Shown here: positions 42,515-54,374 of the stretch, one piece after another
Layout: each line of letters opens with the position of its first letter
How positions within the stretch are numbered: position 1 is the first letter of the stretch
DNA from: Branchinecta lynchi
Lineage: Eukaryota > Arthropoda > Branchiopoda > Anostraca > Branchinectidae
Assembly (NCBI GenBank): GCA_023053575.1
Contig: JAKZAP010000001.1
Span: 11,796,849-11,860,848, forward strand
Direction of reading: 5' to 3'
Length of the DNA: 64,000 bases
The notes under the pieces: generated by a model
What the model was told of the DNA's origin: nothing
Seen by the model: the letters and a program-made list of their open reading frames with translations, nothing else
The model's database searches: none
Program-made: the position numbers and the translations under genes

Positions 42515-43740
42515 CAACAACCAGACGGCCATTGAAAATAACCTGTCCGAGCCGAAGGCGAGTAAATGGACTTCGAGCTTGTTTTCCAATACCAATATTT
42601 TTCGAACATAAATGTTGAGGCGGATAGTAATGAAGATAAAAAAGCGAGGTTTCTCGTTGATAGTTTCGTAGATGCCAGAATGTCATTGTTTTTCCTTCCA
42701 AAAGTCGCTAGTTTCATCAGAAAAAGTATCAACGCAGAATTTTTTATTAATGGATTGTTAAATCAGAGCAACACCAAGAAAAAAGACTGTGGTAGTTGCT
42801 CAGTAGCTGCCTTTTGGAGAGTAGAGGACAATGTTTATATTTTGATCTCGTGCATTTACTACATTATTGAAAGCTCAGTGTATTGCTCCTTAAGCTCCTC
42901 TCCTGCTCATCTCCTTAAGTGCGTTAATAAAAATCATCATCATAAGTTGGAAGTAATGTCGTTTCAGTTGACAAGTTGCATAGGAGGGCTAGGAAGCAAC
43001 ATTTCCTTTCAGTTTTGAAAAGAATTTCTCTAATATTTTTCAACATTCTTTTTCTGTTTTATTTTTTTTTTTCTCTCTCTCTCTGAAAATGATGTCTTTT
43101 ATTAATTTTTCGGAGGTCAGGTTCTACTTTTCAGTAGTTGAGGGAAAGTGCTCGATGAACTTCTGCGGTGGTTGATACGGCTTCATATCGTCCTCTCTGG
43201 AGGCTGATACGATGTCGAATCAGCCTCCACAAGACTCATTGTCACGATATAACTACGTGTGGGACATAGGAAGATATACCTGTTCGAGAGCTTCGTTTTT
43301 ATATTTACTGGAAAGGATTCGGTCGCAGAGTTCTAGCTAGTTTTTTCGAAGAAACGAAAGAGTATGACACATCGCACAATTCTGGAACCAGTGGCAACAC
43401 CGGTTTAAGGTTGATTAATTCTGTCTCTCTAAGAGCCCGCCGCTAGAAAGCATCTGCTACGCCACAAATTAAAAATGATCGTATTGGATAAGCGTTGTAT
43501 TGTTATAAACTGAAACGCATGGGTCACAATAGTAGTAATTTTCACATTTTTATAGTGAGCTAGAGTTGCCATTTCACTAAAAAAAAATTCCCTACATAAG
43601 TAGCAAATAAGTAGTTATAGTGTTATAATATAATGTTATAATAGTTAACATACCACCATCTCAGTTGATATAAAAAAACAAGCTCGAAGGCCATTCATCT
43701 TCGGCTCGGACAGGTTATTTTCAATTGCCGTCTCGTTGTT
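42515..43740. mobile_element. Element with ~60-bp inverted ends, 1.2 kb
   Basis: Left end (42515-42576) CAACCAGACGGCCATTGAAA and GTCCGAGCCGAAGG pairs with the right end (43679-43740) CTTCGGCTCGGACAGG and GCCGTCTCGTTG. An insertion ending AATAAAAATCATCATCAT at about 42935 looks like a LINE tail. The 150-codon frame at 42566-43018 has no known domain and includes the terminal repeat, so I do not call it a gene. A related inverted pair lies at 43855-43975. Confidence 0.6.
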
Positions 43741-44719
43741 ATAATCCGATATCAAACTCGTTGTTGGAAGTAACCTTTAATATGCGTGGTTAATGGTTCT
43801 GTCCGAAAAAAATTACAACAGTTAACATGCCACCATCTCGTCCGAAATCCGAGTCACTAGCTCGACGGCCATTTGAAAATATTAACCACGCTGCGGTCGG
43901 TGAATAGTTTTCGTAACTTACCTCACCTTCGACTCGATTAGGTTATTTTAAATGGACGTCTGGATGTTATTTTCCTATGTCAACCTCGATGTCTAAAGCG
44001 AGATCCGGTATTCTAGTTACACATCACATATTCATTTAAATAGGTATGAAAACCCGATGAGAAATATGTTACTTCGTGTGTCCGGTATCCGCAGATAGCC
44101 TAATCGATTTCATTCGGATTTGTGGTAGCCTACCTCATGTGCTTGTTCCTTTTAAATCTGCATTAAATACAAAGGAAAGCCATTGCTGAAAAATAAAAGA
44201 AAAATGTCCGATTCCTTGCAAGCAAATCGTAACATAATTTTTGTACTTTCTGTAGGCGTAACTTTTCGAGCTAAGCATTTGCAACCCTTGAAATACAAGC
44301 CTATGTTAAATTCAAATTCGCCGCTTCTGGGTGAGTTTTGGGTTGTTATGCAAGCAGCTTAGCACACACACTGAAAATTATTACTAGAGCCCGGGGTGAC
44401 AAAATACAAAACCCCTTCGACGAGTCAAAATATTCAGTTTATTGAAATATCAGATGTAACAGCCTACCTTCCCTGTAGGCAAAGTGATGGGTTTTCTAAA
44501 TAAAAAATCTGTTAGGCTCTTGTCGCCAACGTTTGTCGCCTGTCGTTTGTCGCCATGCTTGCCCTTTTTTGGGAAGCTTTCGAACGCTGAAGACACTAGC
44601 TCGCTAAACAACGTCAGCCTTAGAAGACAAGAAGTTAGGGCTCGCAAGACAAATCTTGGCCGGACGTTGTTCTCAATTATCGACCCCGCTTGCAGCCGAG
44701 TTTTCTTTCACGACCAAAC
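43741..44719. repeat. Repeat debris including a second copy of repeat F
   Basis: 43855-43975 repeats the GACGGCCATTTGAAAAT/ATTTTAAATGGACGTC inverted words of the previous element. 44120-44360 matches repeat F at 15300-15640. Nothing gene-like was seen in 44360-44719. Confidence 0.45.
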
Positions 44720-44749
44720 TAGATTGCTCCTTGTGGCAGCCACCAAGCG

Positions 44750-45724
44750 AAGGCACTTCTGCTTCCACCCATCTCGACTGGCTTAGTCATCAGGGCGAGC
44801 CATTGAGTCTCCCATAGTCTCTGACCCTTCCTAAAGACTACAATCGGTTCGAGGTCCGCGTTGACCGTCAGAAGCAAATGCTGACGGGCGGGGGGGGGGA
44901 GGACTCGCGCCATAATTCGGACAGGGGAACTTCTGGTCGTCGGAGTACGTGCACGAACAGTCTTAGTCCGTCTTAAGCTCGGATTGGGGTCGACGTAAGC
45001 GGTCGGTGGGATCTGCCAGTGTTCGCACTTCATCATTACCTGTGATCCTCAGGTTTCATTCTCAGTATGGATCGCAGGCATCTATGGCAGAATGCATTGA
45101 GTTCACGTGCTTCTGTGGGTTTAAGCGGCGAAGCTTGGGGGCCATAGAGAAGTATCGACAGGACAAGGCCCTCGTAGTCTGAGGCAATATTTAGTATGTA
45201 GTGTGGGCTTTCGACCCTGCTTTTGACTTAATCAGCGAGGAGGTTTGAAACCTCGGTATAACCGAGGGAAAACCGAAGGAAAGGCTTGTGCTTATTCATG
45301 ATCCTTTACCATCGAACCAGTGACGAAATTGAAAAGAGCTGGTGAGAGGATGAAACCTTGAAGAACGCCTTCTTCTACCAAGAAATGCGTTGACTGCTCT
45401 TCGCTTCACCTCTCACCAGAGCCTCCGTCTGGTCATAGTATGCCAGGATAAGGCGGATTATTTTCTCTGGGAACCCGTTTTCAAGCATTCCCAGCTATAT
45501 TATACCTTTCTTTGCTGAGTCGAATGCAGAAACAAAGTCGATGAAGAATTTCGTGGGTTCCTGTTGATGCTTGAAGCTGTGCTCAAGAATTCGGCAAAGA
45601 AAGAATAGCTGCTCCGTGCAGCCCGTGCTCGTTCTGAAACCCGCTTTGGTTTGGTCTTGTGCGTTTGTCTGAAGTCTCTGAAGCTTTGCAGCAGGATAGC
45701 TGCTAAGACTTTTGCTGCACTTAC
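44750..45724 (-). pseudogene. RTE-like LINE reverse transcriptase remnant
   Basis: Minus-strand motifs in order from 45724 downward: AAKVLAAILLQ, AGFRTSTGCTEQLFFLCRIL with EPTKFFIDFVSAFDS (45495-45690), then EKIIRLILAYYDQTEAL near 45440. Next come GVLQGFILSPALFNF near 45350 and the tail domain LSILLYGPQASPL and RCLRSILRM near 45080-45150. In intact relatives the fourth motif is GVRQGC-like. Several frameshifts and stops separate these pieces. The hAT element at 45725 is inserted at its 5' side; the continuation beyond 47692 was not recognised. Confidence 0.8.
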
Positions 45725-47691
45725 CAGGGGCGTCACTATGGGGGGGGGGAGGGGTGGACTCCCCCCTCAAAGGTCCTGAGAAAGTAATTTCGTCGGGCGA
45801 AGCCCGGCGATAGTTCACTTGTTTGTCGGCGCCAAGCGCTGGCAAACACAGACAAAATAAAATTGTGTATGCTTTTTATCAGGCATCGGTCGATTCGTCG
45901 GCAAATCGGGTGTTTTTATATGCAAGAAATAAAATCCTGCAAACGTTTGTCGGGCAAAACACTAAAGAAATCGAATTCTGCATGCTTGTGTCGTGCCTCG
46001 GTATTCTCGTCGGCACATCGGGTTCTTTTTATACAGAAGGAATCCAGAAGAAATAAAAAAAAAAACTAATTTTTGTCGGTCGACTCGTCGGCAGATCGGG
46101 TTCTTTTTATACGCAAGAAATGAAATCCACCAAACATTTGTTAGGCAAAGCACTGGAGAAATCGAATTCTGCATGCTTTTGTCGTGCCTCGGTTTGTCGG
46201 CACATCCGGTTCTTTTTATACATAAGAAATCCAGAAGAAATAGTTTTTTTTTATGCTTTTGTCGGTCGACTCCTCGGCACATCGGGTTCTACTACCACGT
46301 AAGAAATCAAATTTTGCAAACTTTGTCGGGCGCATCCAGGAAGTTTAAGTTTCATTGGCACAACGGGTTATTTTTACACGTATGTATCAGGTTCTGTACA
46401 GTCTAGTCGAGCAAAACACAGAACAAAATCAAATGCTCGATAGTTTTGTCAGGCGTCGGTATTCTCGTCGGCACATCGGGTTCTTTTTACACTAAAAAAA
46501 AAAAAAAATTAAATTCTGTAACTTTTTATCGGGCGCATGCCGAAAGTTCAAGTCTCGTCGGTACATCGGCTTCTATTTACGCGTAAAAAATACAGTTCTT
46601 TACAATCTTGTCGGGCAAAACACAGAAGAAATCGAAATCTGAATGCTTTTGTCGGGCGTCGGTATTCTTGTCCGCACACCGGGTCTTTTATACGTAAGAA
46701 ATCAAATTCTGCAAACATTTGTCGGTCGCAAATTTTTCCGGAAAAAATACAGATTAAAAAAAAATTCGCCGGCGTTGCTTAGTTCAACTTGTTCTGGGTA
46801 CAGTTGTTGGAAGCTTAACTTCTTAGAAGAAGTTGAAACGAAAAGCCGAATATTATGTGAAATTAAAGATATGAATTTACATCAAAGGAACAATGTCAAC
46901 TGATGCATTACAGTAAATTTTACATAAAATTTCACCTGCAGCGCATTTTGTAGTATTCCCTATTTGGAAAAATAGTGTATCATTTAGTTTTCCTTTTAGG
47001 ATAGAAATTCTTGGGGTTTGAAACATGTTAAAAGCCGGAAGTTGTATGGTACTATAGCTGAATTTTCCGCAAAAAAACAGATTAAAAAAATTTCGCCGGC
47101 GGCACTTGGTTTAACTTGCCTTGGTACAGTCGTTGGAAGCTTCGCTTTCCAGCAAAAGTTAAAATGAAAAGCCGAATATGTGAACTTTAAAATACGAAAT
47201 TATACCAAAGGAATAACCTCATTTGATGCGTTGTTACAGTTAGTTCACACAAAATTTCGCCTGCGGCACATTTTGTAGTATTCTTTATTTAGAAGAACAG
47301 TATTTCATTTAGCTTGGCGTTTTAGGATTGAAATTCGCTGAAACACGTTAAAAGCTAGAACTTGTATGGTAGGTATAGCTAAATTTTTCTGGAAAACAAG
47401 GCAGATTAAAAAAATTTCGCCGGCGGCGCTTAGTTTAACTTGTTCTTGGTACAGTCGTTGGAAGCTTCGCTTAAAAATGAAAAGCCATATATGTGAACTT
47501 AAAATACGAATTACATCAAAGGAATAATCTCAACTGATCCATTACAGTTAGTTTTACCCCGGTTCTATTCTGTGCTGGCGGGAAATGTACGCCGTAGCGG
47601 CAACGGCGTGTTTTGTCGGCACATTTTTTAGTCTGTCGGCACAAACCAGACGTCCCCCCCCCCCAAAGGTAAAAGGCTAGTGACGCCCCTG
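45725..47691. mobile_element. hAT-like element, CAGGGGC family, 1,967 bp, longest copy
   Basis: Perfect ends CAGGGGCGTCACTA and TAGTGACGCCCCTG with identical 8-bp flanks GCACTTAC (45717-45724, 47692-47699). Left half: ~120-130-bp modules with GTCGGGCAAAACAC and TCGTCGGCACATCGGGTTC. Right half: at least three ~280-bp modules with GTCGTTGGAAGCTTCGCTTT. No transposase, so it depends on another element. Confidence 0.92.
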
Positions 47692-47699
47692 GCACTTAC

Positions 47700-48199
47700 C
47701 ATCATACCACTATAGTTGTTTTTACAATCAACCTTGTCACTATTTCTTTTTTACAGGGAAGGGGGTGGGCCATAATGGAGTTGCGCTAGTCTTCCGGGAC
47801 GTATTCCAGATGTCAACGATGATGTTGTAGAAGTATAGCAGACGAGCTATTCTATCGGATCGTCTGCGGTTGCATTATCATTGTCTGATAGGGATAATCA
47901 TAGGTTTTCTTTACAGCGAGCTGGCTGAAGACTGGAGTTTTGGTCTAGAAACATCAGCAGAAATTCTGACAATTTTGTTTTTTTCTGATCACCACCACAT
48001 GTATGCAGCATACATCTGGAATGTGAAGGAACGTTACCCACGTTATCGTTACATATTGCAACCCTCCGGTTTTCACCATACTTTTCAATCACGGGTTCAT
48101 GGCATCTTTATTTACAATATATTGATATCAGTAAATCTCTTCCAAATATAAAAAAGCAACTTCATTCTATACTTATAAATAAATTCAAGAATCTTCGAT
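47700..48199. other. No convincing gene
   Basis: An open frame at 47870-48151 starts at TTG and has no recognised domain; a TTTCTTTTTTACAG acceptor-like site lies at 47756. I could not connect it to other exons. Confidence 0.4.
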
Positions 48200-48545
48200 A
48201 AAAAAAAAAAAAATGAAAGTAAATTTTTATTTGTTTGTTGTTGATATGTTTTGGTTGGGGTCCATATTAGTTGCTGGCCATCGGTAACCCTCGCTTGCGC
48301 ATTGGGTATTTTTTTTGTTCGGGTTGATCTTGCCGAGTGTCGGTGGGTTTGTGGGTCGGGTTCCCGTCTGGTGGTGAGTCATGGAATTATTAACATTTAT
48401 TTATATAATTAGTTATAGGTAAAATATGTTTGTTATATATTGTACCGGGTTTTTGTCAATCGACCTTGTGTCTCCGGCTTGACCCTATTTATTTGATTTT
48501 ATACAGAAGTGTAAATTAAACCTTGAACCTTGAACCTTGAACCTC
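48200..48545 (+). repeat. LINE 3' untranslated remnant with (CCTTGAA)n tail
   Basis: AT-rich and T-rich sequence resembling a LINE 3' region, ending in repeated CCTTGAACCTTGAACCTTGA. No open frame. Confidence 0.5.
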
Positions 48546-48589
48546 CCGTTCTTGTTTCCATGAACCCCCACTGTAACGCACACGGCGCA

Positions 48590-50199
48590 GTTGTCACGGC
48601 TCAAAGTTAGAGCAAGCAGATTTATAGGCGAGTAGCCTATGAGATGCTAGAATTGACGACAACACTAGATTCAGCACAAAAGACTGACCTATGGGAGTGG
48701 GAAAACTTAGTTTTGCGGAGACTTGTTCATTATAGGCTATTGAGACTATACGCTATGTAGCCTATATGACCTATGCTATTTTACGAGAGAAATTAATGTA
48801 GTAGCTAGATTCCACGTCAAAAATTGACCCTAAACTTATCGTCAAACCAATATATTTAGTATAAAATTTCTACTGTAGCTCATTGACGAAAACTTGGATG
48901 TCCTGCTTTCAGAAATTCCAAAAATCCTTAGATTTTTGTGTTACTCATCGAATAAAGATTGGCAAAGAGCTTCTCTTTCTAGTACAATAATTAAATAAAC
49001 GCAATTTTCGGGAATTTTTTCTGAAATTTATTTGAGAGATTTTACGGATTTGGTCATTATAGGCTATTCAGAATTTATGTTATATAGCCTATATGATCTA
49101 TATGCATCCCAATAGAGAAACTAATGTCATAACTGGATGCCACGTCAAAAACTCAAAATTTCGCTCAAAATTTTCACTGTCACTCATTGATGAACACGTG
49201 GATGCTCTGCTTTAGAAAACCCCAAAATTCTTAAAACTAAATATTTTTGAAGTTTTAATAGCTCAAACGATTGGTAAGGATCTTATCTTTCTAGTGAAAT
49301 AATAAAAGTATGTAGTTTGCAGGACGTTTTTCCGAGAAAAATGACAATTTAGTTAAGAAAAAGTTAAAGAATTTTCGCTTTTTCTTGGTTTCTAAGGTAT
49401 TTCTAAGAAAAATAGCACAGTTTATACAAATAAAAAATACACCATTCGATAGCTCGAAAAAAGAGGATTCAGAATATGTATAGTTTGTTTGATTTAGTTT
49501 ATGCTGTCCTGCTAGGAAAATAATTTGTATACAGTTGGTCTTAATAGGGCTAATCTGCCGTTATAGGCTAAAACGTCGGTGACGTAAACCGATGCGGAGT
49601 GGTGCGGTCTGACTTTGGTTCTCAGCACAAAAAGTTGGTCTAGTAAAGTTCTTCAAACCTTCTGCAGCTCTCGAGCTACCCTTCTTGAACGATAGAGGTG
49701 CCTGGATCCCGGACTATTTCTGATTGACTATTTCTAACGGCCGGTGTTTCTTACACAACTGTCAACTTAGACCGTTGAGTCAGTTCAGCAGGCGCCTGGC
49801 CGAACGACGAACAGGTCGGACATGTTTGTTACTCCCGAGGTTACTACGCTTAAAAATATAAAAAACTTTTTTTTTCATCCCGTGAAATGCAAAAAAGTTC
49901 TTTGTGTGTCATCTTTGGTATTATATTACATTTTTTTAGTTTTGGTCCAGTAAGAAATTTGAAGGGTAAAAGAATTCACCCGCTGTAAATTCTATGTTGC
50001 CGAACGAACTATATATATTATGGCTTGGACGGGATGACTGTTTGCCTCGTAGAAGAAAGAGTACTAGTGTTCTTCATGCTTATGATGTGCATGTAACCCT
50101 CTAGTAGATGAATGTGAATTTAGATCCTTGGATTGATCTAAGTGCTGTTTTCTGTTTTTTTTTTTGTTAAAGACGGTAAGTGCTCTGTCTCTATTATTA
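48590..50199. repeat. Two diverged ~335-bp direct copies, then sequence without a gene
   Basis: 48725-49057 and 49060-49390 share TATAGGCTATT, TATAGCCTATATGA, CCACGTCAAAAA and CTCATTGA.GAA.A..TGGATG. No coding capacity. 49400-50199 shows no recognised feature. Confidence 0.55.
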
Positions 50200-50539
50200 G
50201 TTGCGGTTTTGCAAATAGCATGGTGTCTGGTACCCCGTTAACTGGATCTGTATTTTTTCATTTTTACAGTTACCGTGGTATCTGATGCTACGGTTACTTT
50301 GCAAAAACGACAGTTGCCGAACATGCACTTTCAAAAGTGACCTCACAAAAAGTACTTATATCTACTCTTATCGCTACTTCCAAGCTTCTTTCCCGCCAAT
50401 TTAACACAAACCTAGGCCCCTGTGTTGCTGGTGATGAAAGTGCGATGACTTTCAGATACCATGAGATGTCAGATACCACACTAACTGCAAAAACGACTTT
50501 AGAGATCAGATACCTTTGTATCTGCACACAAAATGCAAC
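50200..50539. mobile_element. Second copy of the GTTGCGTTTTTGCA MITE
   Basis: Ends GTTGCGGTTTTGCA and TGCACACAAAATGCAAC; the interior has CCGTGGTATCTGATGC and AACTGCAAAAACGAC words as in 29301-30020. More diverged at its ends than the first copy. Confidence 0.65.
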
Positions 50540-50654
50540 TATTCAGCAGAGGCATTACTGGCCAAATTTGGGGGGGGAGGGCAAGGTATTTACCGACTGG
50601 CTGGCCTTTTTTACCGACTATTTATGCACAAAAAAGACAGTTTTTAATAAACAA

Positions 50655-51880
50655 GACCAAAGGTTTCGATGGGATCCCAAAAATTCAGTATTTGATCCAG
50701 ACAATTGGGTCTTGTCTTCGACAGACTCCTTGAACATTTTTACTATTAAAATTCAAAAACAGGTTAATCATCTGAGAAAAACAGGTTCAGGTATTGAATC
50801 AGCATGTGTGTTTACCCCTATAAGCCATCTCTGTTTTGACGAAAACTTCCTGCCACTTCTGCCAATTTCCCGGTTTCGGCCGAATTCCGGAACTACTTTT
50901 CCGGCAAAAAAAGAAAGCTCAAAAACGAACTCAGAGTATCTTCTTTCCCAAATATTGAACATCTAATCAACTTCAAATAAAAATTCAACTGATAACAAAT
51001 TTTCCGGCTCCAGCCGGATTCCCGTCGAACAACATGTTCGGGTAGAAAATGATTGTCATACACGGTTCACCATCTCGCTACCCCAAAATCGAATATCTAA
51101 TCAACTACAAATAAAACTCTTTTTAACAATTTTCGGTTTTGGCCGGATTCCGGGCGAACTACTTATCTGGGTAGAAAATTGTTTTCACATAAGTGTTCAG
51201 CATGTCTTCTTACCCCTAAATCGAACATCTAATCAACTCCAAATAAAACTTTTACTTTTAACAAACTTTCCGGTTTTGGCCGGATTCCGGGCAAACTACT
51301 TGTTCGGCGAGAAAATGGTTTTCACCATTGTGTTCAGCATGGCTTCCTACCCTTAAATCGAACATCTAATCAACTTCAAATAAGACTTTTACTTTTAACA
51401 GACCTTCCGATTTTGGCCGGATTCTGGGCTAACTACTTGTCCGGTTTTCATAAAACGGTTTTCACCATCGTGTTTAGCATGTCTTCTTACCCTTAAATCG
51501 AACATCTAATCAACTTCAAATAAAACTTTTACTTTTAACAAACTTTCCGGTTTTGGCCGGATTCCGGGCGAAATACTTTTCCGATGACAAAATGGTTTTC
51601 ACCATTGTGTTCAACATGTCTTCTTACCCCGTAATCGACTATCACATTATCTGTTTAAAATATTTAAATTTGCACCTTAATCTAAAACCCTCCCCCACCC
51701 CTAAATGTAGGACTAAATAGCCCATCTACGAACTTGACCTTACTCTTGACCCAAAGGATCCTCACACCAAGTTTCATCAAAATATCTCATTCCCTTCGAG
51801 AGTTACAGTGCGCACAGACGGACGGACGGACAACTTTTGCGATGTCATAGGTATCCCTCCACTTACGTTTTGGGATCCAA
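50655..51880 (-). repeat. Family D element, minus orientation, complete
   Basis: From ACCAAAGGTTTCGATGGGATC to TTACGTTTTGGGATCC. At least five clear units of about 137 bp (51182, 51318, 51458, 51595 and earlier) read TCTTCTTACCCCTAAATCGA, AACATCTAATCAACTTC and TTTTGGCCGGATTCCGGGC. A pentamer GGACG array and CATAGGTATCCCTCCACTT close it. Directly abuts the satellite. Confidence 0.85.
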
Positions 51881-54374
51881 AAACTGAGCGCAAGTGTGTC
51901 TAACGGTGATTTCCAGTTCAGCCTGCCTTGAGAAAATTTCCCGAAAGTAGGACGAATCCATCCGTCCTACCTAAGTCTCTAACCGTAATCCAGACTGCCC
52001 TAAAAACGCTAGGACGAATGCATCTCTTGTCTACAAATGCGTTTTTAGGCTGGATCACGGTTAGAGACTTAGGTAGAGAGACACGCTTAGAGACTTCTTC
52101 CTTTTTTGGGCAGTTTTCTCAGCAATAAGAAACGCTAACTGCGTTCTTAGGGCCGACTGAACTGAAAATCACGGTTAGAGACACTTGTGCGATGTTTTTT
52201 CAGCAAGAAATGTGTCTTTTGGACTGGAGATCACGGTTAGAGACACATTTGCTAAGTTGTCTTCTCTGGAAATGCATTTTTAAGGCAGGCTGGATCACAG
52301 TTACCGACTTGGACGGATGGATTCGTCCTAGAAACGCTAAATGTGTTTTTAGGGCAGTCTCAACTGGAAATCACCGTTAGAGACACTTGCGCGCAGTTTT
52401 TTCAGCTAGAAATGTGTCTTTTGGAAATAGAAATCCCGGTTAGAGACACATTTGCTAAGTTGTCTTGTCTGGAAATGCATTTTTAAGGCAGGCTGGATCA
52501 CAGTTAGCGACTTGGACGGATGGATTCGTTCTAGAAACGCTAATTGCGTTTTCAGGGCAGTGTCAACATGAAATCCCCGTTTAGAACTTGCGCGCTGTTT
52601 CTTCAGCTAGAAATGTGTCTTTTGGAACTAGAAATCACGGTTAGAGACACATTTGCTAAGTTGTCTTGTGTGGGAATGCATTTTTAAGGCAGGCTGGTTC
52701 AAAGTTAGCGACTTGGACGGATGGATTCGTCCTAGAAACGCTAAATGTGTTTTTAGAGCAGGCTGAACTGGAAATCAACGTTAGAGAAATCTGTGCGCAG
52801 TTTTTCAGCAAGAAATGTGTCTTTTGGACTGGAAATCACGGTTAGCGACACATTTGCTAAGTTGTCTTGTCTGGAAATGCGTTTTTAGGACAGTCTGGAT
52901 CACGGTTAGCGACTTGGAAACACGGATTCGTCCTACTTTTGGGCAGTTTTCTCAGCTAGAAACGCTAAGTGCGTTTTTAGTCCATGCTGAACTGAAAATC
53001 ACGGTTAGAAACACTTGTGCGCAGATTTTTCCAGCTAGAAACGTGTCTTTTGGACTGGAGAACACGGTTAGAGACACGTTTGCTAAATTTTTCTTGTCGG
53101 AAAATGTGTTTTTAGGACAGTTTGGATTACGGTTAGCGGCTTGGATAGATGGATTCGTCCTACTTTCGGGCAGTTTTCTCAGCTAGAAACGCTAACTGTG
53201 TTTTTAGGCCATGCTGAACTGGAAATCACGGTTAGAGACACTTGTGCGCAGTTTTTTCAGCTACAAATGTATCTTTTGGACTGGAGATCACGGTTAGAGA
53301 CACATTTGCTAAGTTGTCTTGTTTGAAAATTTGTTTTTAGCGCAGGAAGGATCACGGTTAGCCACATTGACCGATGGATTCGTCGTATAAACGCTTAATC
53401 TGTTTTTAGGGCAGTCTCAACTGGAAATCACCGTTAGAGACACTTGTGCGCATTTTCTTCAGCCAGAAATGTGTCTTTTGGAATTAGAAATCACGGTTAG
53501 AGACACATTTGCTAAGTTGTCTTGTCTGGAAATGCATTTTTAAAGCAGGCTGGATCACAGTTAGCGACTTGGACGGATGGATTCGTCCTAGAAACGCTAA
53601 ATGCGTTTTCAGGGCAGTGTCAACATGAAATCCCCGTTTAGAACTTGCGCGCAGTTTCTTCAGCTAGAAATGTGTCTTTTGGAACTAGAAATCACGGTTA
53701 GAGACACATTTGCTAAGTTGTCTTGTCTGGAAATGCATTTTTAAGGCAGGCTGGATCACAGTTAGCGACTTGGACGGATGGATTCCGCTAAATGCGTTTT
53801 TAGGGCAGGCTGAACTGGAAATCACGGTTAGAGACACTTGTGCGTAGTTTTTTCAGCTATAAATGTGTCTTTTGGACTGGAAATCACGGTTAGAGACACA
53901 TTTGCTAAGTTGTCTTGTCTGGAAATGCATTTTTATTACAGTCTGGATCACAGTTAGCGACTTGGACAAATGGATTCGTCCTACTTTCGGGCAGTTTTCT
54001 CAGCTAGAAACGCTAAATACGTTTTTAGGCCCTGCTGAACTGGAAATTAGATGTTCAGTATTGCGGAAAGAAGATACTTTCGGGCAGTTTTTTCAGCTAG
54101 AAACTGGTGCGTTTTTGGGCCATGCTGAACTGGAAATCACGGTTAGAGACACTTGTGCGCAGATTTTTCCAGCTAGAAACGTGTCTTTTGGACGTGAGAA
54201 CACGGTTAGAGACACATTTGCTAAATTTTCTTGTCTTGAAATGCGTTTTTAGGACAGTCTGTATTACGGTTAGCGGCTTGGATAGATGGATTCGTCCTAC
54301 TGTCGGGCAGTTTTCTCAGCTAGAAACGCTAAATGCGTTTTTAGGCCATGCTGAACTGGACAATTTTGCGCAGC

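Noticed and set aside
42566..43018. 150-codon plus frame
   Set aside because: Starts inside the terminal inverted repeat and runs through a LINE-tail insertion; no domain recognised.
44484..44786. 100-codon plus frame
   Set aside because: Starts upstream of, and at its end overlaps in antisense, the degenerate RTE-like LINE region; no domain.
47870..48151. 93-codon frame following an acceptor-like site
   Set aside because: Begins at TTG, no domain, and no partner exon with a matching phase was found.
51182..51660. Regularly spaced ~137-bp repeats that might suggest a CRISPR array
   Set aside because: The whole unit is repeated with no unique spacers, and the genome is eukaryotic.
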